Shown piece by piece: positions 56,422-64,000 of a DNA stretch of 64,000 nt (its first letter is position 1; the number at the start of each line of letters is the position of its first letter). This DNA comes from a virus. Under the pieces are notes generated by a model. The model ran no database searches, was not told the origin of the DNA, and saw nothing but the letters and a program-made list of their open reading frames with translations. A program made the translations under genes and the position numbers. The stretch spans positions 58,855 through 122,854 of the IMG/VR virus record IMGVR_UViG_3300027747_004524, one strand, 5' to 3'.

Positions 56422-56610
56422 TTACTCTGACTTTTTCTTTTTTGTTGTTTTCTTCTTTGTGGCTTTCTTAGCCTTCTTTTTCACTGACTTCTTTTTTACT
56501 TCTTCGGTTTTTTTTGTGCTTTCAACTGAAGGTTCTATCGAAGGTTCTTCTTGTTGTTCACAAGGCTTTTGAACGGTAAAAAATTTCTTTATAAGTTCAA
56601 CTAAATTCAA
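56422..56610 (-). CDS. Small Lys-rich protein
   Basis: A 62-residue protein with a short hydrophobic start, an acidic middle (QQEEPSIEPSVEST) and a basic C-terminus of almost only Lys, Thr and Ala (KKAKKATKKKTTKKKK). Overlaps the next gene start and abuts the glycosyltransferase gene. Possible DNA-binding or packaging peptide; no family. Confidence 0.5.
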   Translation of the reverse strand: MNLVELIKKFFTVQKPCEQQEEPSIEPSVESTKKTEEVKKKSVKKKAKKATKKKTTKKKKSE

Positions 56611-56984
56611 CTTGACGCCTTTCTTGGATGGATTAAAAAAGATTCTTCACCTATTGTGAGATAGATGGAGTGCTCTTTTATAATATAGCAAATTGAAGAA
56701 AGAAATTTAACGAACTTTTTTAGGTTATTTTGGCCTTTAAAAGATACTTCGTATCTTTCGTGCTTATCTTTTATAACTTCATCGTCTTTAGACCAAAAGC
56801 CATGTATTTTACTGGTTTCATGTGTATAAGCGTAATAATTGTTAACAAAGAAGTCATGGATTTTACCCCTGACTTCTTTGTTCAATTTTTTGACAGGTAT
56901 ATAGAATGTGGCTACTTTGCCTATGTGCTTAACATTAAGCTCTTGTTTTATCCATTTTTTGAAATTGATCTTATCTAACGCCAT
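56607..56984 (-). CDS. Hypothetical protein with targeting-like N-terminus
   Basis: A 125-residue protein. INFKKWIKQELNV (about 6-18) resembles the capsid-targeting-like peptides of other genes here. The rest is a mixed alpha/beta domain (KVATFYIPVKKLNKEVRGKI; FFVNNYYAYTHETSKIHGFW). No family recognised. Overlaps both neighbours. Confidence 0.55.
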   Translation of the reverse strand: MALDKINFKKWIKQELNVKHIGKVATFYIPVKKLNKEVRGKIHDFFVNNYYAYTHETSKIHGFWSKDDEVIKDKHERYEVSFKGQNNLKKFVKFLSSICYIIKEHSIYLTIGEESFLIHPRKASS

Positions 56985-57666
56985 ATTTCTTTGCCATGCC
57001 AGCCTTGCTGTTAAGCATACCCATATAAGGTGGTGTTGACGTTGGAGTTGGCACCGTTGGGGTTGGAGTGCAATCTGGAGGCGACTCAGATGGACAATTT
57101 AGTGAGGCACAAGATGATCCTTCTTGGAAGTTTTGTACCTGATCTGCAGCATTACCTGAGGTCCAATCACCTAAGCTTCCTGAAGCACAACCGCTTATGT
57201 AGAATTTACCATCGCAGCCAAGGCTGCCAGTGCACCAAGCTCCTGACTTTCCACCAGGTGGTGGTGGTGGTGGTGGCGGTGGCGGTGGTGGTGTTGGACC
57301 AGGTGTTGCCGTTGGACCAGGTGTTGCCGTTGGACCAGGTGTTGCCGTTGGACGAGGTGTTGCTGTAGGACGAGGTGTTGCTGTAGGACGAGGTGTTGCT
57401 GTAGGAATTGGAGTTGGCATTTGAGGGCAATCTGCTCCTGAGCATTCGCAGTTGCCGTTGTTGCATGAAAAAGAAACGTCGCCATCTAGTGGTCCGCCGT
57501 TAGCTTTTTCTGCTGCTTCTTGACATTGTAGGTTGTTATAGCAAGGACCACTGCCACCATTTTGTTTTGCTTCGGTTTCCATTTTAGGACCACCAGCACT
57601 AACTGATCCGCCCTTTACTTGTACTCTGAAGCTACCTCCGCTAAATGAACCCTTTATGTCAGGCAT
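56971..57666 (-). CDS. Pro/Thr/Gly-rich Cys-containing virion-like protein
   Basis: A 231-residue low-complexity protein. Residues about 86-125 are about seven PTATPRP / PTATPGP repeats, followed by a run of 12 prolines and GGK. Cysteines occur in pairs at both ends (CNNGNCECSGADC; CGWT-type SLGCDGKFYISGC; NCPSESPPDC). Such a layout suits an extended stalk or decoration protein with disulfide heads. It resembles the 12518 protein. No family recognised. Confidence 0.6.
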   Translation of the reverse strand: MPDIKGSFSGGSFRVQVKGGSVSAGGPKMETEAKQNGGSGPCYNNLQCQEAAEKANGGPLDGDVSFSCNNGNCECSGADCPQMPTPIPTATPRPTATPRPTATPRPTATPGPTATPGPTATPGPTPPPPPPPPPPPPGGKSGAWCTGSLGCDGKFYISGCASGSLGDWTSGNAADQVQNFQEGSSCASLNCPSESPPDCTPTPTVPTPTSTPPYMGMLNSKAGMAKKYGVR

Positions 57667-57682
57667 GATCCTCCGTTATATG

Positions 57683-58336
57683 CTAAAGATGATTTTTAAT
57701 TATATACCATCTGTCAAAATTATTTCTGTATTTTTTAAGTGTTTCTTTTGGTAGATTTTTTGTTAACACACTTTTTTCTGTAGAAAGGTATGCTTGTATC
57801 TCGTCCATCAAAACCTTTTCACAGTAACCCCACTTTTTTAGTTCGGTCTTAATGGCCTTAAGCTTTTTAACGCTGATTAATTTTGTAATTTGGTCCATGC
57901 TTTTTTTATATTCTTTGTTTGTGTAGTACAAAGCATGAGCTACTTCATGCTTAAAAATACTAGATTCTATTGAGTCTACTCCTAACAAGTACGCTTTTTT
58001 AACATCTGTCATTTTGCATATTTTGTTTAAAGATTTATTCATTTCCCGGTCATAGGGGGTTTCAATTTTGCTCACCCCTTTGCATTTTATTGCCACTTTT
58101 AAAGGCACATTAAATCCAGACCAATCAGAAGTATAGGTGAAATTTCCTTTTTTTATAGAGGAATACCACTCTTTATAGTCCCAAAAAGAGAACTTTTTGC
58201 CTTTAAATCTTCTATTTTTTGACTCATAAAACTCTTGTATTCTTAGAAAGAGCATTGCTCTAATATAATTGTCTGGAACAATAAATACAAATACTTTTGG
58301 AAATAATTCTGTTATTTTGTACTCTATATTAGGCAT
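57683..58336 (-). CDS. Zinc metalloprotease-like phage protein (HEVAH)
   Basis: A 217-residue protein with HEVAH at 130-134 followed by ALYYTN-x-x-YKK, a signature of a phage protein family with a zincin core. The N-terminal 120 residues hold aromatic and Lys-rich stretches (FSFWDYKEWYSSIKKGNFTY). It could process a virion protein or act on the host. Starts just upstream of a divergent small membrane protein; the ATG is overlapped by the ATG of that gene on the other strand within 10 bp. Confidence 0.7.
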   Translation of the reverse strand: MPNIEYKITELFPKVFVFIVPDNYIRAMLFLRIQEFYESKNRRFKGKKFSFWDYKEWYSSIKKGNFTYTSDWSGFNVPLKVAIKCKGVSKIETPYDREMNKSLNKICKMTDVKKAYLLGVDSIESSIFKHEVAHALYYTNKEYKKSMDQITKLISVKKLKAIKTELKKWGYCEKVLMDEIQAYLSTEKSVLTKNLPKETLKKYRNNFDRWYIIKNHL

Positions 58337-58498
58337 ATGGATAAAAATAAGAAGAGATTCATAGGTACTATAGTTTCAACTCCTTTATTTATTTGGTTGT
58401 TTCAAATAATTTTAGGTGGGATGCTTCAAGCAATAGTTATGTTTTTTACAAAGAACAAACTAGAAGAAATGAAAGAAAAGAAAGAAAAAGATGTCTAA
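58337..58498 (+). CDS. Small membrane protein, 53 residues
   Basis: ATG 58337 to TAA 58498. One hydrophobic segment (IGTIVSTPLFIWLFQIILGG, about 9-28, continuing to 40) between Lys-rich ends. Its stop overlaps the start of the next gene. Short A/T-rich context and no clear ribosome site; the coupling to the tail-fibre-like gene supports it. Confidence 0.5.
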   Translation: MDKNKKRFIGTIVSTPLFIWLFQIILGGMLQAIVMFFTKNKLEEMKEKKEKDV

Positions 58499-59126
58499 CA
58501 CAATCAGAGACTTAAGTGAGCTTTTAACACTTTTTGCGGACAACAACTCGAACCAGATTACCGCACAAGATTTAAGAGACCTTATAGTCACAACAGATTC
58601 CTGGAGATTTAGTGGCGACTACAATGATTTGGAAAACCTTCCCACTCTTGGAACCTTAAGCTCACAAAATGCTAACAATGTAAATATAACTGGTGGCAAT
58701 CTAAGCAACATAACAGTATCGGGTTCTTTCAATACAGGTTTAGATCTTTATCCTTATAGCTTTTCTACATCAAAGCTAAGTATTCGTTCTGCTATAGTAG
58801 ACCTTAAACAGATTGCTGAGAATGAAATATTCACGGTGCCAGCAAGTCATATTTTTTTGATTGATAGCATGGAGATCCTAACCACCATTATATCAGGAAC
58901 GAATAATACACTACAAGCAAGGTTTGGAAACAGTATAGATCCACAGGAATATTATCTTCCTTCACAGATCAACAACTTTAATTCTGGAGACAGACATATA
59001 ATTGAGGTTGCTCAAAATGCTTCTCTTTCTGGCACCACAATAACTTTTGGAGTTGTAACCCCATCATCAGCAGACTACCATGAAGGCTTTGGTTTAATTC
59101 ACGGAAGTTTGATAAAAGTTATCTAA
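58491..59126 (+). CDS. Tail-fibre-like protein, short paralogue
   Basis: A 211-residue protein. The N-terminus MSNTIRDLSELLTLFADNNS and DLRDLIVTTDSWRFSGDYND resemble tail-fibre attachment segments, then LGTLSSQNANNVNITGG, the linker seen in the large fibre. The C-terminal 115 residues (SIRSAIVDLKQIAENEIFTV, IFLIDSMEILTTIISG, RFGNSIDPQEYY, FGVVTPSSADYHEGFG) are homologous to the C-terminus of the 1275-residue fibre just downstream, so the two share a receptor-binding or knob domain. Confidence 0.8.
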   Translation: MSNTIRDLSELLTLFADNNSNQITAQDLRDLIVTTDSWRFSGDYNDLENLPTLGTLSSQNANNVNITGGNLSNITVSGSFNTGLDLYPYSFSTSKLSIRSAIVDLKQIAENEIFTVPASHIFLIDSMEILTTIISGTNNTLQARFGNSIDPQEYYLPSQINNFNSGDRHIIEVAQNASLSGTTITFGVVTPSSADYHEGFGLIHGSLIKVI

Positions 59127-59129
59127 GTT

Positions 59130-59159
59130 TTGACTTTTGATAAAAAATGTCTTTATAGT
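59130..59159 (+). promoter_or_regulatory. Sigma-70-like promoter of the large tail fibre
   Basis: TTGACT (59130-59135), 18 bp, TATAGT (59154-59159). The long leader (to 59227) has a CTTAAGGAG ribosome site. A second A/T motif (GATAAATTACAG) may be the late promoter instead. Confidence 0.45.
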
Positions 59160-59227
59160 CTACAAAAAAAATTTTTTGAGATCTATAGATAAATTACAGT
59201 CAAAGCACTTTTAACTTAAGGAGTAAG

Positions 59228-62200
59228 ATGGGACAAGCTTATGTAGAACGTAAGAAAGTTGTCATTACTGGCGGATCTCCGTACGCCATAGACATATCAG
59301 GCAATTCTAAAGTCGGAGTAATAACAAATGGTACATGGAACGGTAGTTCAGTAGGAATCAACTATGGTGGTACAGGAGCCGCCACAGCATCCAATGCAAG
59401 AACCAACCTTGGTCTAGCAATAGGATCGAATGTACAAGCCTACAGCTCAACTCTTGATCAAGTTGCAAATGGAACTTATGTTGGTTCGGGCAACACAACA
59501 ACGGTTGGCACAGTAACAACTGGTACTTGGAATGCTTCTGTAATTGGAGTTCCTTATGGTGGAACTGGAGCCAACACCTTGACTGGATATGTTAAGGCTA
59601 ACGGCACAAATCCAATGACAGCAAGCTCAACAATCCCAGCAACAGACGTTGATGGGTTCAGCAATGCAGTTTCAAACTTGGTCTCCACAGTTTTGGCCGT
59701 TTCACCAGAACTAAGCTTAACTTATGATTCTGGCAATGACACTGTTACTATAGCCATAGACGATCCTACGCTCTTGGCAGTATCAAACGGAACATACACA
59801 GGCGACGATAGCATCACAACACTAGGAACAGTAACAACTGGTACATGGAATGCTTCAACCGTAGCAATCGCTTACGGTGGCACAGGTGCAACAACTGCTT
59901 CTGGTGCTAGAACAAACCTTGGATTGGCAATTGGAACAAACGTTCAGGCTTATGACGCTGAACTTGCTGCTCTTGCTGGTGTTACATCTGCTGCTGATAA
60001 GGTTCCATACTTCACAGGAAGTGGAACAGCCAATGTTGCGACTTTCACATCATATGGTAGAAGCTTGGTAGCCACAGCTAACTCAGCTGATGCCAGAACT
60101 ACACTTGGTGTGGTAATTGGAACAGATGTTCAGGCTTATGACGCTGAACTTGCTGCTCTTGCTGGTGTAACATCTGCCGCTGACAAGCTCCCATACTTTA
60201 CAGGAAGTGGAACAGCCAATGTTACAACACTAACTTCATATGGTAGAGATGTAATTGGTGCTGCCAACGCAGCTGGATTAATAAACACACTTGGCCTTGG
60301 AACAATGTCCTTGCAAAATGCAAACAATGTTTCTATAAGTGGTGGAACAATCACAGCCAATAGCGTCACAGTTAGTGGAAACCTTGTTGTCAATGGTACA
60401 ACAACAACCTTAAATTCAACTGAGCTCTCGGTTGATGATAAGAATATTACGCTTGCTGACACAGCAAGCCCAAGTGATGCATCAGCTGATGGTGGTGGTA
60501 TAACCCTAAAGGGTACAACCGACAAGACCTTTAACTGGGTTAGCTCAACAGGTTCTTGGACTGCAAGTGAGAATATGGACGTTGCCGCAGGCAAAGTCTA
60601 TAAGATCGGTGGAACATCAGTTCTAAGCAATACAACTCTTGGAAGCGGTGTTGTCAACTCATCGCTCACATCAGTTGGAACATTAACATCTGGTACATGG
60701 AATGCTTCAACAGTAGCCATAGCTTATGGTGGCACAGGTGCAACAACTGCTTCTGGTGCTAGAACCAACCTTGGTCTAGTAATTGGAACAGATGTTCAGG
60801 CTTATGACGCTGAACTTGCTGCTCTTGCTGGTGTTACATCTGCTGCTGATAAGGTTCCATACTTCACAGGAAGTGGAACAGCTAATGTTGCTACTTTCAC
60901 ATCATATGGTAGAAGCTTGGTAGCCACAGCTAACTCAGCTGATGCCAGAACTACACTTGGTGTGGTAATTGGAACAGATGTTCAAGCATACGACGCAGAA
61001 CTTGCTGCTCTTGCTGGTGTAACATCTGCTGCTGATAAGGTTCCATACTTCACAGGAAGTGGAACAGCCAATGTTGCAACTTTTACATCATACGGTAGAA
61101 GCTTAGTAGCCACAGCTAACTCAGCTGACGCCAGAACTACACTTGGTGTGGTAATTGGAACAGATGTTCAAGCATACGACGCAGAACTTGCTGCTCTTGC
61201 TGGAGTAACATCTGCTGCTGATAAGGTTCCATACTTCACAGGAAGTGGAACAGCCAATGTTGCAACTTTTACATCATACGGTAGAAGCTTAGTAGCCACA
61301 GCTAACTCAGCTGATGCCAGAACCACTCTAGGATTAGTGATCGGAACAGATGTTCAAGCATATAATTCTAACCTTTCTAATGTAGCTAGCGGTTCTTACG
61401 TGGGTTCAAGCAGCATCACAACATTGGGAACAGTAACAACCGGTACTTGGAATGCTTCGACCGTTGCTGTTAATTATGGTGGTACAGGTGCAACAAATGC
61501 AACTAACGCTAGAACCAACCTTGGTGTAGCAATTGGAACAGATGTTCAAGCATATAACTCCACCCTTTCTAATGTAGCAAACGGTACCTACGTAGGTGCA
61601 AATAGCATTACAACACTAGGAACAGTAACAATTGGTACATGGAATGCTTCAACCGTAGCCATAGCTTACGGTGGCACTGGTGCAACAAATGCTTCTGGTG
61701 CTAGAACAAACCTTGGTCTAGTAATCGGAACAGATGTTCAGGCTTATGACGCTGAACTTGCTGCTCTTGCTGGTGTTACATCTGCTGCTGACAAGGTTCC
61801 ATACTTCACAGGAAGTGGAACAGCCAATGTTGCAACACTAACTTCATACGGTAGAGACGTAATTGGTGCTGCAAATGCTTCTGCTTTGATAAACACACTT
61901 GGCCTCGGAACAATGTCATTGCAAAACGCAAACAATGTTTCTATAAGTGGTGGAACAATCACAGCTAGTAGTGTCACAGTTAGTGGAAACCTTGTTGTCA
62001 ATGGTACAACAACAACCTTGAATTCAACTGAACTATCAGTCGATGACAAGAATATTACGCTTGCTGACACAGCAAGCCCAAGTGATGCATCAGCTGATGG
62101 TGGTGGTATAACCCTAAAGGGTACAACCGACAAGACCTTTAACTGGGTTAGCTCAACAGGTTCTTGGACTGCAAGCGAGAACATGGACGTTGCTGCAGGC

Positions 62201-63055
62201 AAAGTCTATAAGGTTGGTGGAACATCAGTTCTAAGCAATACAACTCTTGGAAGCGGTGTTGTCAACTCATCACTCACATCAGTTGGAATATTAACAAGTG
62301 GCACATGGAATGCTTCAACCGTAGCAATCGCTTACGGTGGTACAGGTGCAAATACTGCATCCGATGCCAGAACAAACCTTGGTCTAGCAATTGGAACCAA
62401 TGTTCAGGCTTACGATGCTGAACTTGCTGCTCTTGCTGGTCTAGCTTCTGCGGCTAATACAGTTCCATACTTCACAGGAAGCGGAACTGCTGCCCTTGCA
62501 ACTTTAACACCTTATGGTAGAGACGTAATCGGTGCTGCAAATTCTTCTGCTTTAATAAGCACACTTGGCCTTGGAACAATGTCTTTGCAAAATGCAAACA
62601 ATGTTGCAGTAACAGGTGGAACGTTAAGCGGAATAACTAATCTAAGCGTAGAAGGTGTGTTCAACTCAGGCGTAAGCTTGGCCACTGATACATACTCAAA
62701 CGCCAAGGTGTCTGTTAGAACACCATTGATTAGCTTCAAGACGGTAGCTGAAACCAACTTGTTCACTGTCCCAGCAGGCTATATGTTCTTGATCGACACC
62801 ATGGAAGTTTTGACCACAGCAATATCTGGAGCAGGAACTGCACCAAATGTTAGATTCGGAAACTCAGGCGACTCATCAGCTTATTACTCAGCTGATACAA
62901 CCTTGAGCAACTCTGCTGGTTCAAGACACGTTATCGATATCCCACAGGATGCTGCAGCCGCAGGCACAGTAGTCACTTTTGGAATATCCAGTGTTTCCTC
63001 GGCTACATCCCACACTGGTTGTGGAATAGTAACAGGATACTTAGTTAAACTATAA
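59228..63055 (+). CDS. Large tail fibre, repetitive
   Basis: A 1275-residue protein. It has repeated units of tail-fibre type: GTWNASTVAIAYGGTGATTA then SGARTNLGLAIGTNVQAYDA, and ELAALAGVTSAADKVPYFTG with SYGRSLVATANSADARTTLG. The motif YDAELAALAG occurs seven times. Two nearly identical blocks with TANSVTVSGNLVVNGTTTT and ITLADTASPSDASADGGG occur at about residues 365-480 and 900-1015. The C-terminal 120 residues are homologous to the gene at 58491. It is a distal fibre with receptor-binding tip. Confidence 0.92.
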   Translation: MGQAYVERKKVVITGGSPYAIDISGNSKVGVITNGTWNGSSVGINYGGTGAATASNARTNLGLAIGSNVQAYSSTLDQVANGTYVGSGNTTTVGTVTTGTWNASVIGVPYGGTGANTLTGYVKANGTNPMTASSTIPATDVDGFSNAVSNLVSTVLAVSPELSLTYDSGNDTVTIAIDDPTLLAVSNGTYTGDDSITTLGTVTTGTWNASTVAIAYGGTGATTASGARTNLGLAIGTNVQAYDAELAALAGVTSAADKVPYFTGSGTANVATFTSYGRSLVATANSADARTTLGVVIGTDVQAYDAELAALAGVTSAADKLPYFTGSGTANVTTLTSYGRDVIGAANAAGLINTLGLGTMSLQNANNVSISGGTITANSVTVSGNLVVNGTTTTLNSTELSVDDKNITLADTASPSDASADGGGITLKGTTDKTFNWVSSTGSWTASENMDVAAGKVYKIGGTSVLSNTTLGSGVVNSSLTSVGTLTSGTWNASTVAIAYGGTGATTASGARTNLGLVIGTDVQAYDAELAALAGVTSAADKVPYFTGSGTANVATFTSYGRSLVATANSADARTTLGVVIGTDVQAYDAELAALAGVTSAADKVPYFTGSGTANVATFTSYGRSLVATANSADARTTLGVVIGTDVQAYDAELAALAGVTSAADKVPYFTGSGTANVATFTSYGRSLVATANSADARTTLGLVIGTDVQAYNSNLSNVASGSYVGSSSITTLGTVTTGTWNASTVAVNYGGTGATNATNARTNLGVAIGTDVQAYNSTLSNVANGTYVGANSITTLGTVTIGTWNASTVAIAYGGTGATNASGARTNLGLVIGTDVQAYDAELAALAGVTSAADKVPYFTGSGTANVATLTSYGRDVIGAANASALINTLGLGTMSLQNANNVSISGGTITASSVTVSGNLVVNGTTTTLNSTELSVDDKNITLADTASPSDASADGGGITLKGTTDKTFNWVSSTGSWTASENMDVAAGKVYKVGGTSVLSNTTLGSGVVNSSLTSVGILTSGTWNASTVAIAYGGTGANTASDARTNLGLAIGTNVQAYDAELAALAGLASAANTVPYFTGSGTAALATLTPYGRDVIGAANSSALISTLGLGTMSLQNANNVAVTGGTLSGITNLSVEGVFNSGVSLATDTYSNAKVSVRTPLISFKTVAETNLFTVPAGYMFLIDTMEVLTTAISGAGTAPNVRFGNSGDSSAYYSADTTLSNSAGSRHVIDIPQDAAAAGTVVTFGISSVSSATSHTGCGIVTGYLVKL
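59930..62470 (+). repeat. Near-identical DNA repeats in the tail fibre gene
   Basis: Units of about 180-190 bp beginning with GTTCAGGCTTATGACGCTGA or its variant recur, four of them (about 59940, 60790, 60980 and 61160) nearly identical. Blocks of about 400 bp at 60300-60720 and 61915-62335 are almost the same. These are substrates for homologous recombination. Confidence 0.8.
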
Positions 63056-63085
63056 TAAGTTTAATTTCTTAAGTTAGAAATAAGG

Positions 63086-63121
63086 TCGGCAATCGGGGAA
63101 ACTCGGTTGCCGATTTTTTTT
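63086..63121 (+). terminator. Intrinsic terminator
   Basis: Stem TCGGCAA / TTGCCGA with an inner CG-GGGAAAC-TCG loop, followed by eight Ts, just after the large tail fibre. Confidence 0.85.
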
Positions 63122-63131
63122 GTACACCGCC

Positions 63132-63139
63132 CATAAATA
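63132..63139 (+). promoter_or_regulatory. Late-promoter-like CATAAATA motif
   Basis: CATAAATA, 29 bp before ATG 63169. The spacer GACGGGATACAG holds a weak ribosome site. No sigma-70 promoter lies here, so this motif is the best candidate promoter. Confidence 0.45.
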
Positions 63140-63168
63140 ATTAAAACAACCTTATAGACGGGATACAG

Positions 63169-64000
63169 ATGCCACCGCCAGACGACATTTATAAGAATGC
63201 AGCTAAAAAAGAGTCCTATGCCAACCAGACTATGGATATAAAAGACTCTGTTAGGGTTGCTACTACCGAAAATATAAATTTAAATGGTTTAATGACAGTT
63301 GATGGCATCTCTTTATCTGAAGACAACCGGGTATTGGTTAAGAATCAAAATAACTCTAGTGATAATGGCATATACCTAGCCAAAAGTGGAAACTGGAAGA
63401 GGTCAAATGATGCAAACAGTAGCTCTAAAGTAAGTTCTGGTCTTTTTGTTTTTGTGGAAGAAGGCTCTACTAATGCTGATTCGGCTTGGTTTCTATCAAC
63501 CAACAACCCTATAGTTTTAGGTACAACGCCTTTGTCTTTTGTGAAATTCGGCCCCGCTAATATATCAGCAGAACTCAAGACCGAACTTTTAGCTGGTACT
63601 GGAATAAACTTAAGCTATGACTCTCAAGCTGATACATTGACTATAAATTCACAAACAACAACAGAACTCGTCGCAGGAGAAGGAATAGATTTAACTTATA
63701 ACTCACAGAGTGATGCTCTCACTATATCGGTCAATGCACAGGGAACAACTGGAGCACAGGGTAGCCAAGGATCATCCGGCAGTCAAGGTGTTCAAGGTTC
63801 ACAAGGTATAACTGGTAGTCAAGGTATAACTGGTAGTCAAGGTATAACTGGTAGTCAAGGTATAACTGGTAGTCAAGGTATAACTGGTAGTCAAGGTATA
63901 ACTGGTAGTCAAGGTATAACTGGTAGTCAAGGTATAACTGGTAGTCAAGGTATAACTGGTAGTCAAGGTATAACTGGTAGTCAAGGTATAACTGGTAGTC
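63169..64000 (+). CDS. Collagen-like tail fibre (3' end outside window)
   Basis: ATG 63169, open to the right edge (277 residues visible). The N-terminal 115 residues follow a phage fibre domain: V-A-T-T-x-N-I-N-L (about 25-33), [20 protein letters not shown] (about 43-62), [19 protein letters not shown] (about 67-85) and FVFVEEGS. A pair of TTTEL-LAGEGI-type segments (about 145-180) leads to a collagen-like array: [15 protein letters not shown] then GSQGIT repeats of Gly-X-Y. The fibre continues beyond the window. Confidence 0.85.
   Translation, partial: MPPPDDIYKNAAKKESYANQTMDIKDSVRVATTENINLNGLMTVDGISLSEDNRVLVKNQNNSSDNGIYLAKSGNWKRSNDANSSSKVSSGLFVFVEEGSTNADSAWFLSTNNPIVLGTTPLSFVKFGPANISAELKTELLAGTGINLSYDSQADTLTINSQTTTELVAGEGIDLTYNSQSDALTISVNAQGTTGAQGSQGSSGSQGVQGSQGITGSQGITGSQGITGSQGITGSQGITGSQGITGSQGITGSQGITGSQGITGSQGITGSQGITGS
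63805..64000 (+). repeat. 18-bp perfect tandem repeat (collagen-like array)
   Basis: GGTATAACTGGTAGTCAA repeats without a mismatch from 63805 to the right edge, about 11 copies, encoding (Gly-Ile-Thr-Gly-Ser-Gln). The true copy number is unknown because the array runs out of the window. Confidence 0.9.

Noticed and set aside
57195-57485. Other reading frames of the Pro/Thr repeat and poly-CCA region
   Set aside because: Short tandem repeats keep several frames open. Only the minus-strand frame with MPDIKGSF at its start has a ribosome site and Cys pattern of a plausible protein.
60136-62202. Long open frames on the minus strand inside the tail fibre gene (60136-60594, 61744-62202)
   Set aside because: They are antisense to near-identical repeats and show the same Ala/Val/Pro-rich content as each other; no start site or ribosome site. 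They are shadows.
1-64000. CRISPR array
   Set aside because: No direct-repeat array with regularly spaced unique spacers was seen; the only tandem arrays are coding repeats.
1-64000. A bacterial chromosome fragment rather than a phage
   Set aside because: ClpX, CsrA, TilS, HU and sigma factors could suggest a bacterium, but the gene density, overlaps, fibres, HNH genes and phage-family proteins fit a large phage; no ribosomal, core metabolic or division gene is present.

Overview
The window (about 38-40% G+C by eye, not computed) looks like part of the genome of a large tailed bacteriophage (jumbo or mega-phage class), cut out of a longer molecule: the first and last genes run off the edges. 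The phage reading rests on a 1275-residue tail fibre with near-identical repeats, a collagen-like fibre at the right edge, a 1022-residue repetitive appendage protein, conserved phage families (amidoligase, DUF5872-like, MGMFD-type and HEVAH proteins), free-standing HNH endonucleases, phage-type tRNAs and dense ATGA/TGATG-overlapping small genes. No terminase, portal, capsid or polymerase gene lies in the window. The host is not proven. Two CsrA proteins, an SHD1-type domain, a Tat-type leader and several Sec-exported proteins would fit a Gram-negative or PVC-group host such as a planctomycete.

Layout. 1-5.6 kb: end of an unknown protein, amidoligase, sigma region-2 protein, exported degenerate protease, thioredoxin and RmlB. 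5.6-8.7 kb: phosphoesterase, second sigma-like protein, hypotheticals. 8.7-15.7 kb: virion-like repeat and Gly-rich proteins, tRNA-Thr, a glycosyltransferase, small proteins and a capsid-targeting-like protein. 15.7-20.5 kb: HNH nuclease, RmlC, BCS1-like ATPase, methyltransferase, glycosyltransferase. 20.6-26.3 kb: CsrA, SprT-like protease, ligase, ParB-like protein, second CsrA and basic DNA-binding proteins. 26.3-30.6 kb: VOC and 2OG-Fe(II) enzymes, tRNA relics, HNH nuclease, an intron-interrupted tRNA(CAU), TilS and ClpX. 30.6-43 kb: GGCT, third sigma, FkbM methyltransferase, HU, two exported NTF2-like proteins, glycosyltransferase, HNH, and Gmd/Fcl for GDP-fucose. 43-49.6 kb: fourth sigma, SNF2 helicase, small proteins, DUF3445-like enzyme. 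49.7-64 kb: proteins with capsid-targeting-like N-termini (including a CCA-adding enzyme), LpxH-like phosphatase, glycosyltransferases and tail fibres.

How it works together (partly inference). The phage seems to bring its own expression programme: four sigma-70-like proteins, two CsrA regulators, ClpX, HU and histone-like proteins. Consensus sigma-70 promoters precede many early-looking genes, and four of these share a conserved 5' leader. A TAAATA element resembling the T4 late promoter precedes most virion-like genes. A tRNA maturation set is present: TilS next to a tRNA(CAU) split by a 211-nt group I intron, and a CCA-adding enzyme, with tRNAs that lack an encoded CCA. RmlB, RmlC, Gmd and Fcl plus six glycosyltransferases point to sugar decoration of the virion or host surface.
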